Shown in pieces: positions 51,865 to 60,311 of a DNA stretch of 64,000 nucleotides. Numbering within the stretch: position 1 is the stretch's first letter; every line of letters begins with the position of its first letter. The stretch spans positions 137,485 to 201,484 of the forward strand of contig CAVQIM010000002.1 in the NCBI GenBank assembly GCA_963712595.1, in the 5' to 3' direction. The DNA is from VRUE01 sp963712595. GTDB taxonomy: Bacteria; Actinomycetota; Thermoleophilia; Solirubrobacterales; 70-9. The notes beneath the pieces were generated by a model that saw only the letters and a list, made by a program, of their open reading frames with translations, had not been told where the DNA came from and did no database searches. The position numbers and the translations under genes were made by a program.

Positions 51865-53250
51865 ATGCCGCAAACCATGTTCGACAAGCTCTGGGAGGCG
51901 CACGAGGTCTCCGACGGTCTCATCTACATCGACCTGCACTTGGTTCACGAGGTCACCTCGCCGCAGGCCTTCGACGGCCTGCGCATGAGCGGCCGGTCTC
52001 TGCGCCGGCCCGACAAGACGATCGCGACCGCGGACCACAACGTGCCCACCGACGGCACCAAGGCGGCGCGGCTGATCGCCGACGAGCTCTCCCGGGTTCA
52101 GGTCGAGACCCTGGAGCGCAACTGCGAGGAATTCGGGATCCCGATCTACTCGCTGGGCTCCGAGCGCCAGGGAATCGTCCATGTGATCGGGCCTGAGCTG
52201 GGCGTGACCCAGCCGGGGATGACGATCGTCTGCGGCGACAGCCACACCTCTACCCACGGGGCCTTCGGAGCTCTGGCCTTCGGCATCGGCACCTCTGAGG
52301 TCGAGCACGTCTTGGCCACGCAGTGCCTGGTGCAGAAGCGACCGAAGACGATGCGGATCCTCTACGGCGGCGAGCTCGGCGCGGGCGTGACTCCCAAGGA
52401 CCTGATCCTGGCGACGATCGGGCGGCTGGGCACAGGCGGCATGGTCGGACACGCGGTCGAGTACGCCGGCCCCGCGATCGAGTCGCTCTCGATGCCGGGA
52501 CGGATGACGGTCTGCAACATGACGATCGAGGGGGGTGGGCGCGCCGGCATGATCGCCCCCGACGAGACGACCTTCGAGTGGGTGCGGGGCCGCCCCGCTG
52601 CACCGGACGACTTCGACGCCGCGGCCGAGCGCTGGCGGCGGCTCCCGACCGACGATGGGGCCAGCTTCGACACCGAGGTCGAGATCGACGCAACGGGCAT
52701 CTCGCCGATGGTCACCTGGGGCACCAATCCGGGCATGGTCGTCGAGGTCACCGATTCCGTCCCCGACCCGGCGACGATGGACTCGCCGGCCGACCGCGAA
52801 TCGGCCGAACGGGCGCTCGCCTACATGGCGCTTGAGCCCGGGACGCCGATGACCGAGGTCGCGCCGGAGCGCGTCTTCATCGGCTCCTGCACCAACTCGC
52901 GGATCGAGGATCTGCGCGAGGCGGCGGAGATCGTCGACGGCCGCAGGGTCGCCGACTCGGTGCGGGCGATGGTCGTCCCCGGCTCCCAGCAGGTCAAGGC
53001 GGACGCCGAGGCCGAGGGGCTGCACGACGTCTTCCGCTCCGCTGGCTTCGAATGGCGCGAGGCGGGCTGCTCGATGTGCCTGGGCATGAACCCCGACATC
53101 CTGATCGAGGGTGAGCGCTGCGCTTCGACCTCGAACCGCAATTTCGAGGGCCGCCAGGGCAAGGGTGGCAGGACCCACCTGGTCAGTCCGAAGATGGCTG
53201 CCGCGGCGGCGATCGAGGGCCATTTCGTCGACATCAGGGATTGGAGCTAG
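51865..53250 (+). CDS. leuC: 3-Isopropylmalate dehydratase, large subunit
   Basis: A 461-residue aconitase-fold enzyme that isomerises isopropylmalate. The [4Fe-4S] cluster ligands are in GSCTNSRIEDL and in AGCSMCLGMNPD. Other signatures are TATDHNVPT-like (ATADHNVPTDG), VCGDSHTSTHGAFGALAFGIG and STSNRNFEGRQGKGGRTHLVSP. Length is standard for the bacterial two-subunit form. The ATG follows the XRE-cupin stop by 13 nt. leuD starts 2 nt after its stop. Confidence 0.97.
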   Translation: MPQTMFDKLWEAHEVSDGLIYIDLHLVHEVTSPQAFDGLRMSGRSLRRPDKTIATADHNVPTDGTKAARLIADELSRVQVETLERNCEEFGIPIYSLGSERQGIVHVIGPELGVTQPGMTIVCGDSHTSTHGAFGALAFGIGTSEVEHVLATQCLVQKRPKTMRILYGGELGAGVTPKDLILATIGRLGTGGMVGHAVEYAGPAIESLSMPGRMTVCNMTIEGGGRAGMIAPDETTFEWVRGRPAAPDDFDAAAERWRRLPTDDGASFDTEVEIDATGISPMVTWGTNPGMVVEVTDSVPDPATMDSPADRESAERALAYMALEPGTPMTEVAPERVFIGSCTNSRIEDLREAAEIVDGRRVADSVRAMVVPGSQQVKADAEAEGLHDVFRSAGFEWREAGCSMCLGMNPDILIEGERCASTSNRNFEGRQGKGGRTHLVSPKMAAAAAIEGHFVDIRDWS

Positions 53251-53252
53251 AG

Positions 53253-53816
53253 ATGAGGCCGATAGACGTGATCGAGGGCGGGGTCTCGGTGCTGGATCGC
53301 GCCGACGTCGACACCGACCAGATCATCCCCAAGCAGTTCCTGAAGAGGGTCGAGCGAACCGGTTTCGGCGAGTTCCTCTTCTACGACTGGATCCGCGACG
53401 GCGAGATCGAGCTGGAGCCCAACCCGATCCTCCTCACGGGACGCAACTTCGGCTGTGGGTCTTCCCGCGAGCACGCGCCCTGGGCGCTGGAGGACTTCGG
53501 CTTCGAGGCGATCGTCGCCCCCTCCTTCGCCGACATCTTCTACGCCAACTGCACCAAGGTCGGCCTGCTGCCGGTGATCCTCGACGAGGAGCATTGCCGC
53601 GCCGTCGCCGAAGCGGGCGAGGCCCGGATCGACGTCGACGACGAGACCGTCAACTGCGCCGCTGGCGTCTTCAGGTTCGAGATCGAGCCCGACGTCAAGC
53701 ACCGGCTGCTGAACGGCCTCGACGACATCGGCATCACCCTGGAGAACGCGGCTGCGATCGACGCCTTCGAGGGCTCGGGCGCCGCCGAGGTGGGCCCCGT
53801 GACGACGGCGCTCTAG
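53253..53816 (+). CDS. leuD: 3-Isopropylmalate dehydratase, small subunit
   Basis: A 187-residue swivelling subunit that completes the LeuC active site. Motifs are DVDTDQIIPKQFLKR, FLFYDWIRDGE, GRNFGCGSSREHAPWAL and VAPSFADIFYANCTKVGLLPV. The ATG is chosen because the domain starts there and GGAG precedes it within the leuC end; upstream in-frame codons overlap leuC. A SAM methyltransferase gene follows 5 nt later. Confidence 0.96.
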   Translation: MRPIDVIEGGVSVLDRADVDTDQIIPKQFLKRVERTGFGEFLFYDWIRDGEIELEPNPILLTGRNFGCGSSREHAPWALEDFGFEAIVAPSFADIFYANCTKVGLLPVILDEEHCRAVAEAGEARIDVDDETVNCAAGVFRFEIEPDVKHRLLNGLDDIGITLENAAAIDAFEGSGAAEVGPVTTAL

Positions 53817-53821
53817 GCACG

Positions 53822-54604
53822 ATGTTCGCGGAGGACGGCGCCGGTCCGGTCGAGTGGGACGCGGAGACCTACGACCAAGTCTCCGACCCGCAGTTTGCCT
53901 GGGGCATGGAGGTACTGGGCCGCCAGGAGCTGAGCGGCGCCGAGGACGCGATCGACGCCGGCTGCGGCTCGGGGAGGGTGACGGCGGAGCTTGCCGAGCG
54001 CCTGCCTCGAGGCAGTGTCCTCGCCGTCGACGCCTCGCGGGCGATGATCGAGAAGGCCCGCGAGCGCCTGGGCGAGCGCGCCTCCTACCTGGTTGCAGAC
54101 CTCGTCGAGCTGCGACTCGAGCGGGCGGCTGATCTCGTCTTCTCCACCGCGACCTTCCACTGGGTCCCCGACCACGAGCTCCTTTTCGAGCGCCTGCGGG
54201 CGGCGCTGCGGCCGGGCGGCCGGCTCGTCGCCCAGTGCGGGGGCAGGGGCAACATCGCCGAGCACGTCGGCGCCGTCGAAGAGGTGATGGCGCTGCCCGA
54301 GTTCGCCCCCCACTTCACAGACAAGCCGCGGCTGTGGAACTACGCGGGGCCGGAGGAGACCGAGTCGCGGCTCCGTGACGCCGGCTTCGCCGAGGCACGC
54401 TGCTGGCTCGAACCGAGGCCTGTCCAGCCGGCCGATCCGCTGCGGTTCACGATGACCGCGACGCTCGGCGCCCACCTGGACCGGCTGCCCGAGTCGTTGC
54501 GGCGATCCTTCGCCGAGGCTGTAATCGAACGTTCGGCCGCACCCTTCACCCTCGAGTACGTCCGCCTCAATATCGAGGCGCGCGTCGCACCTCAGCCCAC
54601 ATAG
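53822..54604 (+). CDS. SAM-dependent methyltransferase (trans-aconitate methyltransferase-like)
   Basis: A 260-residue class I methyltransferase. The SAM site is AIDAGCGSGRVTAELAERL, with LAVDASRAMIEKAR and FSTATFHWVPDHELLFERL; the RLVAQCGGRGNIA segment resembles the Tam branch. Tam methylates trans-aconitate, a spontaneous by-product of aconitase that inhibits it. Here the gene lies between leuD and leuB with gaps of 5 and 1 nt, so it may repair an analogous by-product of isopropylmalate isomerisation. That role is inferred from context. Confidence 0.85.
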   Translation: MFAEDGAGPVEWDAETYDQVSDPQFAWGMEVLGRQELSGAEDAIDAGCGSGRVTAELAERLPRGSVLAVDASRAMIEKARERLGERASYLVADLVELRLERAADLVFSTATFHWVPDHELLFERLRAALRPGGRLVAQCGGRGNIAEHVGAVEEVMALPEFAPHFTDKPRLWNYAGPEETESRLRDAGFAEARCWLEPRPVQPADPLRFTMTATLGAHLDRLPESLRRSFAEAVIERSAAPFTLEYVRLNIEARVAPQPT

Positions 54605-54605
54605 A

Positions 54606-55685
54606 GTGGCGCCCGTGACCAGCCCACCGCGGATAGTCCTGCTGCCGGGAGACGGGATCGGTCCGGAGATAGTCGCCGCCGCCCGCCGCCTGCTCGAGGC
54701 CCTGGGCGAGGTGGAGTTCGAGGAGCAGCTGATGGGCGGCTGCTCGATCGACGCCCACGGCACTGCCCTCACCGACGAGGTGCTTGAGGCCTGTCGCGCC
54801 GCCGACGCTGTCCTGCTCGGTGCCGTCGGCGGGCCGAAGTGGGACACCACCGATCCCGACGCGCCGCGGCCGGAGCAGGGCCTGCTCGGGCTGCGCAAGG
54901 GGATGGGCCTCTACGCCAACCTTCGACCCGTGCGTCCCAGCCCGGCCCTGGTCGGCGCCAGCCCGCTGCGCGAGGAGCGCATCGCCGGCACCGACCTGCT
55001 CGTCGTGCGCGAGCTGACCGGCGGCATCTACTTCGGCGACAGCGGTCGAGACGGCGATTCCGCCCACGACACCTGCGAGTACTCCGCTGCCGAAGTAGAG
55101 CGGATCGCCCGCGTCGGCTTCGAGGCGGCGCAGCGCCGCGCCGAGGGCTCGAGCCGTAAGCCGCGCGTCACCTCGGTCGACAAGGCCAACGTGCTCGAGA
55201 CCTCGCGCCTCTGGCGAGAGGTGGTCGGCCGCGTCGCCCCCGACTACCCCGACGTCGAGCTCGACCACCTGCTGGTCGACAACGCCGCGATGCAGCTGGT
55301 CTCCCGCCCCGCCGAGTTCGACGTGATCGTCACCGAGAACCTCTTCGGCGACATCCTCAGCGACGAGTCGGCGATGCTGACCGGCTCGCTGGGGATGCTG
55401 CCCTCGGCCAGCCTCGGCGCCGAGGGCGAGCCGGGCCTCTTCGAGCCGGTCCACGGCTCGGCCCCCGACATCGCCGGGCAGGGCGTGGCCAACCCGCTTG
55501 CCACCTTCCTCTCAACCGCGATGATGCTTCGCCACGGCCTCGACCGGCCTGACGAGGCCGCGCGGATCGAGTCCGCGGTGGACGCGGTGCTCGACCGCGG
55601 CCTCCGCACCCCCGACCTGGCGGGCGAAGGGGAGACCGCGGTCGGCACCGACGAGGTGACCGAGGCCGTGCTGGCCGAGCTCTAG
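54606..55685 (+). CDS. leuB: 3-Isopropylmalate dehydrogenase
   Basis: A 359-residue NAD-dependent beta-decarboxylating dehydrogenase. Motifs are LLPGDGIGPEIV, GAVGGPKWD, RELTGGIYFGDSG, DKANVLETSRLWREV, DNAAMQLVSRP, ENLFGDILSDESAMLTGSLGMLPS and FEPVHGSAPDIAGQGVANPLAT. It completes the leucine pathway genes here. The GTG start comes 1 nt after the methyltransferase stop; a second GTG three codons on is possible. Its stop overlaps the convergent repeat-protein stop in a shared CTAG. Confidence 0.96.
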   Translation: MAPVTSPPRIVLLPGDGIGPEIVAAARRLLEALGEVEFEEQLMGGCSIDAHGTALTDEVLEACRAADAVLLGAVGGPKWDTTDPDAPRPEQGLLGLRKGMGLYANLRPVRPSPALVGASPLREERIAGTDLLVVRELTGGIYFGDSGRDGDSAHDTCEYSAAEVERIARVGFEAAQRRAEGSSRKPRVTSVDKANVLETSRLWREVVGRVAPDYPDVELDHLLVDNAAMQLVSRPAEFDVIVTENLFGDILSDESAMLTGSLGMLPSASLGAEGEPGLFEPVHGSAPDIAGQGVANPLATFLSTAMMLRHGLDRPDEAARIESAVDAVLDRGLRTPDLAGEGETAVGTDEVTEAVLAEL

Positions 55686-56485
55686 GGCGCGGTTACCGCC
55701 CACTGGCCGTAGGCGAAGAAGTCGCCGGCGGCCGTGCGTTCCGCTTTCAGGCCGAAGCCGAGCCTGATGTTGTTCTCGACCGCGAGGGAGCTCAGGTTCG
55801 TGTCTTCGGTGATGTAGACGCAGAGATTCCCGGCCGTGGCTTGCGGGGTCTGTGCGTTGCCGCCGCCGAGACCGGCGCAGTTGGCGCTCGTTTCCCCTTT
55901 TTTGAGGACCGTTACGGCTGGCGGGTTCAGCAGCGGGAACTGATAGCTCACCGCCCCACGGGCGATTTCGGCTTCTTTGCCACCCACGTCGAAGGCGCCG
56001 CGCAGGGTCTGGCCCGGTTTCAGCGTCCCCAGCAGGGGCGCGATTTCTTCGCTGAGCTTGGCCAGGGTTACGGACCCTTTGCCCAGCTTGGCGCTGGTCA
56101 CGGCTTCGTCGCCCAGCTTCGGCGTGGTCACCGCCCCGTTGTTGAGCTTGTTGGTGGTCACGACGCTGTTCTTGATCGTTTTCGCGATCACCGAGCCGTC
56201 GGCCAGCTTCGCCGTCGTCACCGCGCCGTTGCCGATGTTGCCGGGGGTGACGGCGTTCGGCCCGAGCTTGCCGGTGATCACCGACTTCGGCGCCAGCTTG
56301 CCGCTGGTCACGGCCTGCTTGCGGATCTTGGCCGCGGTGACGGCGCCCTTCTTGATCTGGTTGGAGCCGACGCTGTTGCGGGGCAGCTGAGTGGCGGCGA
56401 CGGCGGCGCCACCGAGGGCGATGAACAGCGCCAGCGAGGCGATCACGTTCGAGTAGGTGAGTCTCTTGCGAGCTGCGGCGATCAT
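55682..56485 (-). CDS. Secreted decapeptide-repeat protein
   Basis: A 267-residue protein. A signal or anchor sequence (VIASLALFIALGGAAVAA) is followed by about ten degenerate repeats of 10-11 residues of the form AVTxxKLxxxSV (residues ~35-150), probably a solenoid. A C-terminal beta-like domain with two Cys ends the protein. Proteins of this layout are frequent in Thermoleophilia-type actinobacteria as far as I recall; function is unknown. The ATG has AAAGGAG 8 nt upstream. It is divergent from ilvE. Confidence 0.78.
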   Translation of the reverse strand: MIAAARKRLTYSNVIASLALFIALGGAAVAATQLPRNSVGSNQIKKGAVTAAKIRKQAVTSGKLAPKSVITGKLGPNAVTPGNIGNGAVTTAKLADGSVIAKTIKNSVVTTNKLNNGAVTTPKLGDEAVTSAKLGKGSVTLAKLSEEIAPLLGTLKPGQTLRGAFDVGGKEAEIARGAVSYQFPLLNPPAVTVLKKGETSANCAGLGGGNAQTPQATAGNLCVYITEDTNLSSLAVENNIRLGFGLKAERTAAGDFFAYGQWAVTAP

Positions 56486-56571
56486 CGGGGAGTCTCCTTT
56501 TCCGGGTTTGACGGGTCCTCTTCTCTGCTTGCCTCGAATGACCTTGCGGTATCGGGCATACTTCTCCGAAC

Positions 56572-57522
56572 ATGGAGCAGGCCGAGTTGATTTGGCACAA
56601 CGGCGAGTTCGTGCCCTGGGAGGACGCAAAGGTGCACGTCCTCAGCCATGCCCTGCACTACGGCACCGGGGTCTTCGAGGGGGTTCGCTGCTATGAGACC
56701 GAGCGCGGCCCGGCGGTCTTCAGGCACACCGACCACCTCGAGCGGCTCGCCAAGTCGGCCGAGCTCTACTACCTCCAGATGCCCTACTCGACCGAGCAGA
56801 TCGGCGAGGCGACGCGCGAGCTGATCCGCCGCAACGGGCTCGGTTCGTGCTATATCCGCCCGCTCGCCTTCCGCGGCTACGGCAACCTCGGCCTCTACGC
56901 GACGGATGCCCCGATCGACGTGATTATCGCCGCCTTCCCCTGGGGTGCCTACCTCGGCGAGGAGGGCCAGAAGCACGGCATTCGCGCCAAGGTCTCGAGC
57001 TGGCGCCGGATCGGCCCCGGCGGCTTGATCCCGCACGCCAAGGCCTCGGGGCAGTACCTCAACTCGATCCTCGCCAAGACCGAGTCGACCAATGCCGGCT
57101 ACGAGGAGGCGATCCTGCTCGACGAGCGCGGCTTCGTCTGCGAGGGCTCGGGCGAGAACATCTTCCTCGTCCGCGACGGTCAGATCGTCACGCCGCCCCA
57201 CGTCGCTTCCATCCTCGACGGGATCAACCGCAAGTCGGTGATCCAGATCGCCCGCGACCTCGGCTACACCGTGGTCGAGCGCGACGTCGCCCGCGCCGAG
57301 CTGTATCTGGCCGAGGAGATCTTCCTCACCGGGACAGCCGCCGAGCTGGTGCCGGTGCGCGAGATCGACGACCACCCGATCGGCGAGCCGGGTGAGATCA
57401 CGCGCCACGTGCAGGCCAAGTTCGTCGACGCGCTCTACGGCCGCGCCGAGGAGTACCTGGAGTGGCTCGACTTCGTCGAGGTGCCGGCCGGGGCGGACGA
57501 ACCGAGTAAGGTCAGTTCCTGA
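56572..57522 (+). CDS. ilvE: Branched-chain amino acid aminotransferase
   Basis: A 316-residue class IV PLP enzyme that performs the last step to valine, leucine and isoleucine. Diagnostic parts are HALHYGTGVFEGVRCYET, SCYIRPLAFRGYG, the PLP-Lys in IPHAKASGQYLNS, EAILLDERGFVCEGSGENIF and FLTGTAAELVPVREID. The ATG start is the natural one. A short frame begins in its stop codon (TGATG), and cimA follows after ~120 bp. Confidence 0.95.
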   Translation: MEQAELIWHNGEFVPWEDAKVHVLSHALHYGTGVFEGVRCYETERGPAVFRHTDHLERLAKSAELYYLQMPYSTEQIGEATRELIRRNGLGSCYIRPLAFRGYGNLGLYATDAPIDVIIAAFPWGAYLGEEGQKHGIRAKVSSWRRIGPGGLIPHAKASGQYLNSILAKTESTNAGYEEAILLDERGFVCEGSGENIFLVRDGQIVTPPHVASILDGINRKSVIQIARDLGYTVVERDVARAELYLAEEIFLTGTAAELVPVREIDDHPIGEPGEITRHVQAKFVDALYGRAEEYLEWLDFVEVPAGADEPSKVSS

Positions 57523-57569
57523 TGCAGCACCGTTTCGAGGCAATCGGGCGAATTACCGCAGCCGCCTAG
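57522..57569 (+). CDS. Possible 15-residue leader peptide between ilvE and cimA
   Basis: The frame MQHRFEAIGRITAAA starts in the ilvE stop (TGATG) and ends in a small hairpin (AGCCGC-CTA-GCGGCT). GATGCC after it could pair with GGCATC just before the cimA ATG. It has only two Ile codons, so the case for attenuation is weak. Confidence 0.25.
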   Translation: MQHRFEAIGRITAAA

Positions 57570-57642
57570 CGGCTGGCGCGGCGATGCCGTGTGCACGGGT
57601 CGAAAGGCCCTCACCCCGATCTCTCGAAGCGAAAGGCATCAG

Positions 57643-59202
57643 ATGGAACAGGTAAAGCTCTACGACACCACCCTGCGGGACGGCATGGGCGGCCAGGGCA
57701 TGTCGCTCTCGGTGGGCGAGAAGCTGAAGGTCGTCCAGGCCCTCGATGCGCTCGGCGTCCACTTCGTCGAGGCCGGCTTTCCCAGCTCCAACCCGAAGGA
57801 AGCCGAGCTCTTCGGCAGGCTCGCCGAGCTCGATCTCTCCAGCGCGACGATCAGCGCCTTTGGCATGACCAGGCGCGGCGGCGTCGCGGCGGCCGAAGAC
57901 CCGGCACTCGCGACCCTGGTCGACTCCGTCGTTCCCATGGTCTGCCTGGTCGGCAAGAGCTGGAGGCTGCACCTGGAGAAGGTGATCCGCGTCCCGGAGG
58001 AGGAGAACCTGGCGATGATCCGCGACTCGGTCGCCTTCTGCAAGGGGGGCGGCAAGCAGGTGATCTTCGACGCCGAGCATTTCTTCGACGGCTACCGCGA
58101 CGACTCCGGCTTCGCGCTTGAATGCGTGCGGGCGGCGGCCGAGGCGGGCGCCCAGAACGTCACCCTCTGCGACACCAACGGCGGCAGCCTGCCGAGCTTC
58201 GTCGGCGAGGCGACCGCGGCCGTGGCCGAGGCGCTCGGCGGCGGGGTCGAGGTCGGCATCCACACCCACAACGACGCGGAGTGCGCCGTGGCCAACTCGC
58301 TGGCGGCGGTCGAAGCCGGGGCGCGCCTGGTCCAGGGCTGCGTCAACGGCTACGGCGAGCGTTGCGGCAACGCCAACCTCGCCTCGATCCTGCCGGCGCT
58401 GCAGCTGAAGATGGGCTTCGAGGTCGTCTCCGGGGAGCAGCTGGCGAACCTGACCCCGACCGCCCATTACCTCGACGAGCTCTGCAACATGACGCCGAAC
58501 CCCGACCGTGCCTACGTCGGCCGCAACGCCTTCGCCCACAAGGCCGGCATGCACGCCGCCGGCGTCGCCGCCGACGCGCGCACCTTCGAGCACCTCGATC
58601 CGGCCGAGGTCGGCAACGAGCGCGACATCCTCGCCTCGGAGCTGTCGGGGAAAGCGACGATCCGCAGCCAGGCCGAGCGGGCCGGGCTCGATCTCGACGA
58701 GGCCGCCGCCGCCAGCGCGGTCGAGCGGCTGAAGGAGCGCGAGCACCGCGGCTACCACTACGAGGCGGCGCAGGCCTCCTTCGAGCTGCTGTTGCGACGC
58801 GAGGCCGGCGTCTACGAGCCGCTCTTCGAGCTGGAGAGCTTCCGCGTGACCACCGAGAAGCGCGAAGGGGGCCAGGTCGAGACCGAGGCGACGATCAAGG
58901 TCAAGGTGGACGGCGAGCGCTACGTCGAGGTCGCCGAGGGCAACGGTCCGGTGAACGCCCTCGACCGCGCCCTGCGGGCAGCGATCGTCGGTCGCCACCC
59001 GCATCTGGCCGATATAGAGCTGACCAACTACAAGGTGCGGATCCTCGACGAGGCGCACGGCACGGGCGCCGTCACCCGGGTGCTGCTCGATTCCTCCGAC
59101 GGCAAGCGCGAGTGGGGCACGATCGGGGTCTCGGAGAACATCATCGAGGCTTCCTGGGAGGCGCTGGTCGACTCGCTCGCCTACGCCTTCCAACCGCAAT
59201 GA
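57643..59202 (+). CDS. cimA: Citramalate synthase
   Basis: A 519-residue DRE-TIM metallolyase with VKLYDTTLRDGMGGQGMSLS, FDAEHFFDGYRDD, LCDTNGGSLPSFVGE and IHTHNDAECAVANSLAAVEA. A C-terminal LeuA_dimer-type regulatory domain (~residues 395-515) is present. The DGMGGQGMSLS variant in place of DGEQ and the EHFFDGY motif mark CimA rather than LeuA or HCS. It condenses pyruvate and acetyl-CoA to citramalate, a threonine-independent route to isoleucine using LeuCD and LeuB. The DegT gene overlaps by ATGA. leuA is present separately in this window, which supports the assignment. Confidence 0.92.
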   Translation: MEQVKLYDTTLRDGMGGQGMSLSVGEKLKVVQALDALGVHFVEAGFPSSNPKEAELFGRLAELDLSSATISAFGMTRRGGVAAAEDPALATLVDSVVPMVCLVGKSWRLHLEKVIRVPEEENLAMIRDSVAFCKGGGKQVIFDAEHFFDGYRDDSGFALECVRAAAEAGAQNVTLCDTNGGSLPSFVGEATAAVAEALGGGVEVGIHTHNDAECAVANSLAAVEAGARLVQGCVNGYGERCGNANLASILPALQLKMGFEVVSGEQLANLTPTAHYLDELCNMTPNPDRAYVGRNAFAHKAGMHAAGVAADARTFEHLDPAEVGNERDILASELSGKATIRSQAERAGLDLDEAAAASAVERLKEREHRGYHYEAAQASFELLLRREAGVYEPLFELESFRVTTEKREGGQVETEATIKVKVDGERYVEVAEGNGPVNALDRALRAAIVGRHPHLADIELTNYKVRILDEAHGTGAVTRVLLDSSDGKREWGTIGVSENIIEASWEALVDSLAYAFQPQ

Positions 59203-60311
59203 CCGAGCAGATCCCGCTCGCCAAGCCGGAGATCGGCGCCCGCGAGGAGGAGCTGGCGCTGGAAGTATTGCGTTCGGGCCGGCTCTCGCTGGGCCCGATG
59301 GGGGAGCGCTTCGAGCGCGCGTTCGCCGCTTGGCTCGGGGTCGAGGACGCGGTCGCGGTCTCCAGCGGCACGACGGCGCTGCACCTCGGCGTGCGGGCGC
59401 TCGGCTGGGGCCCGGGAGACGAGGTCCTGACCAGTCCCTTCAGCTTCGTCGCCTCGGCCAACTGCCTGCTCTACGAGGGTGCCCGGCCGGTGTTCTGCGA
59501 CGTCGACCCGGAGACGCTCAACCTCGACCCGACGGCGGCCGCCGCCGCCGCCGGCGAGCGCACGGTCGGCATCCTGCCGATCCACATCTTCGGCTACCCG
59601 GCCGCGATGCCCGAGCTGGAGGCGCTCGCCGCCAAGCGCGGCCTCGGCTTGCTCGAGGACGCCTGCGAGGCGCTCGGCGCGATCGACTCGGAGGGGCGAA
59701 AGGTCGGCACCCGCGGCAACCTCGCCACCTTCGCCTTCTACGCCAACAAGCAGCTGACGACGGGGGAGGGGGGGATGATCGTGCCCACCGATCCGGCCGT
59801 CGCTGCCCGCCTGCGCAGCGAGCGCAACCAGGGGCGCGCCGTCGACATGGGCTGGCTCGACCACGGCGGCCTCGGCTTCAACTACCGCCTCTCCGACCTC
59901 GCCGCCGCGCTCGGCGTCGCCCAGGTGGAGAAGCTCGGCGCGATGCTGGAGGGCCGCGCCAGGGTCGCGGCGCTCTACGAGCAGGGCCTGGCGGCGATCG
60001 AGGGTCTGCGGGCACCGGCGTCGGGGCGCGGCGCCGAGGCGCGCAGCTGGTTCGTCTATCCGGTGCGGCTGCCGGAGGGGGCAGATCGCAACGCGACTGT
60101 CGATCGCCTCGCCGGCGAGGGCATCGCCAGCAAGGCCTACCTTCCCTGCATCCATCTCTTCCCCCACCTGCGTGAGCTCGGATACGGCGAGGGCCAGTTC
60201 CCGGTTGCCGAAGCCGCCTCGGCCCGCTCGCTGGCCCTCCCGTTCTTCCCCTCGATGAGCGAGTCCCAGGTGGCGCGGGTGTGCGAGGCTCTCGCCCGAT
60301 CCCTCAGCTGA
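59199..60311 (+). CDS. DegT/DnrJ/EryC1-family PLP aminotransferase
   Basis: A 370-residue fold type I enzyme of the sugar aminotransferase family. Motifs are VAVSSGTTALHLGVRALGWG, GDEVLTSPFSFVASANCLL, LPIHIFGYPAAM, the Asp in LLEDACEALGA and the PLP-Lys in FAFYANKQLTTGEGGMI. Such enzymes usually amino-transfer to nucleotide-linked keto sugars. Here it overlaps cimA (ATGA) and argH (TGATG), so it is part of an amino acid operon. Its substrate is unclear; a sugar for the cell envelope or an amino acid intermediate are both open. Confidence 0.9.
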   Translation: MTEQIPLAKPEIGAREEELALEVLRSGRLSLGPMGERFERAFAAWLGVEDAVAVSSGTTALHLGVRALGWGPGDEVLTSPFSFVASANCLLYEGARPVFCDVDPETLNLDPTAAAAAAGERTVGILPIHIFGYPAAMPELEALAAKRGLGLLEDACEALGAIDSEGRKVGTRGNLATFAFYANKQLTTGEGGMIVPTDPAVAARLRSERNQGRAVDMGWLDHGGLGFNYRLSDLAAALGVAQVEKLGAMLEGRARVAALYEQGLAAIEGLRAPASGRGAEARSWFVYPVRLPEGADRNATVDRLAGEGIASKAYLPCIHLFPHLRELGYGEGQFPVAEAASARSLALPFFPSMSESQVARVCEALARSLS

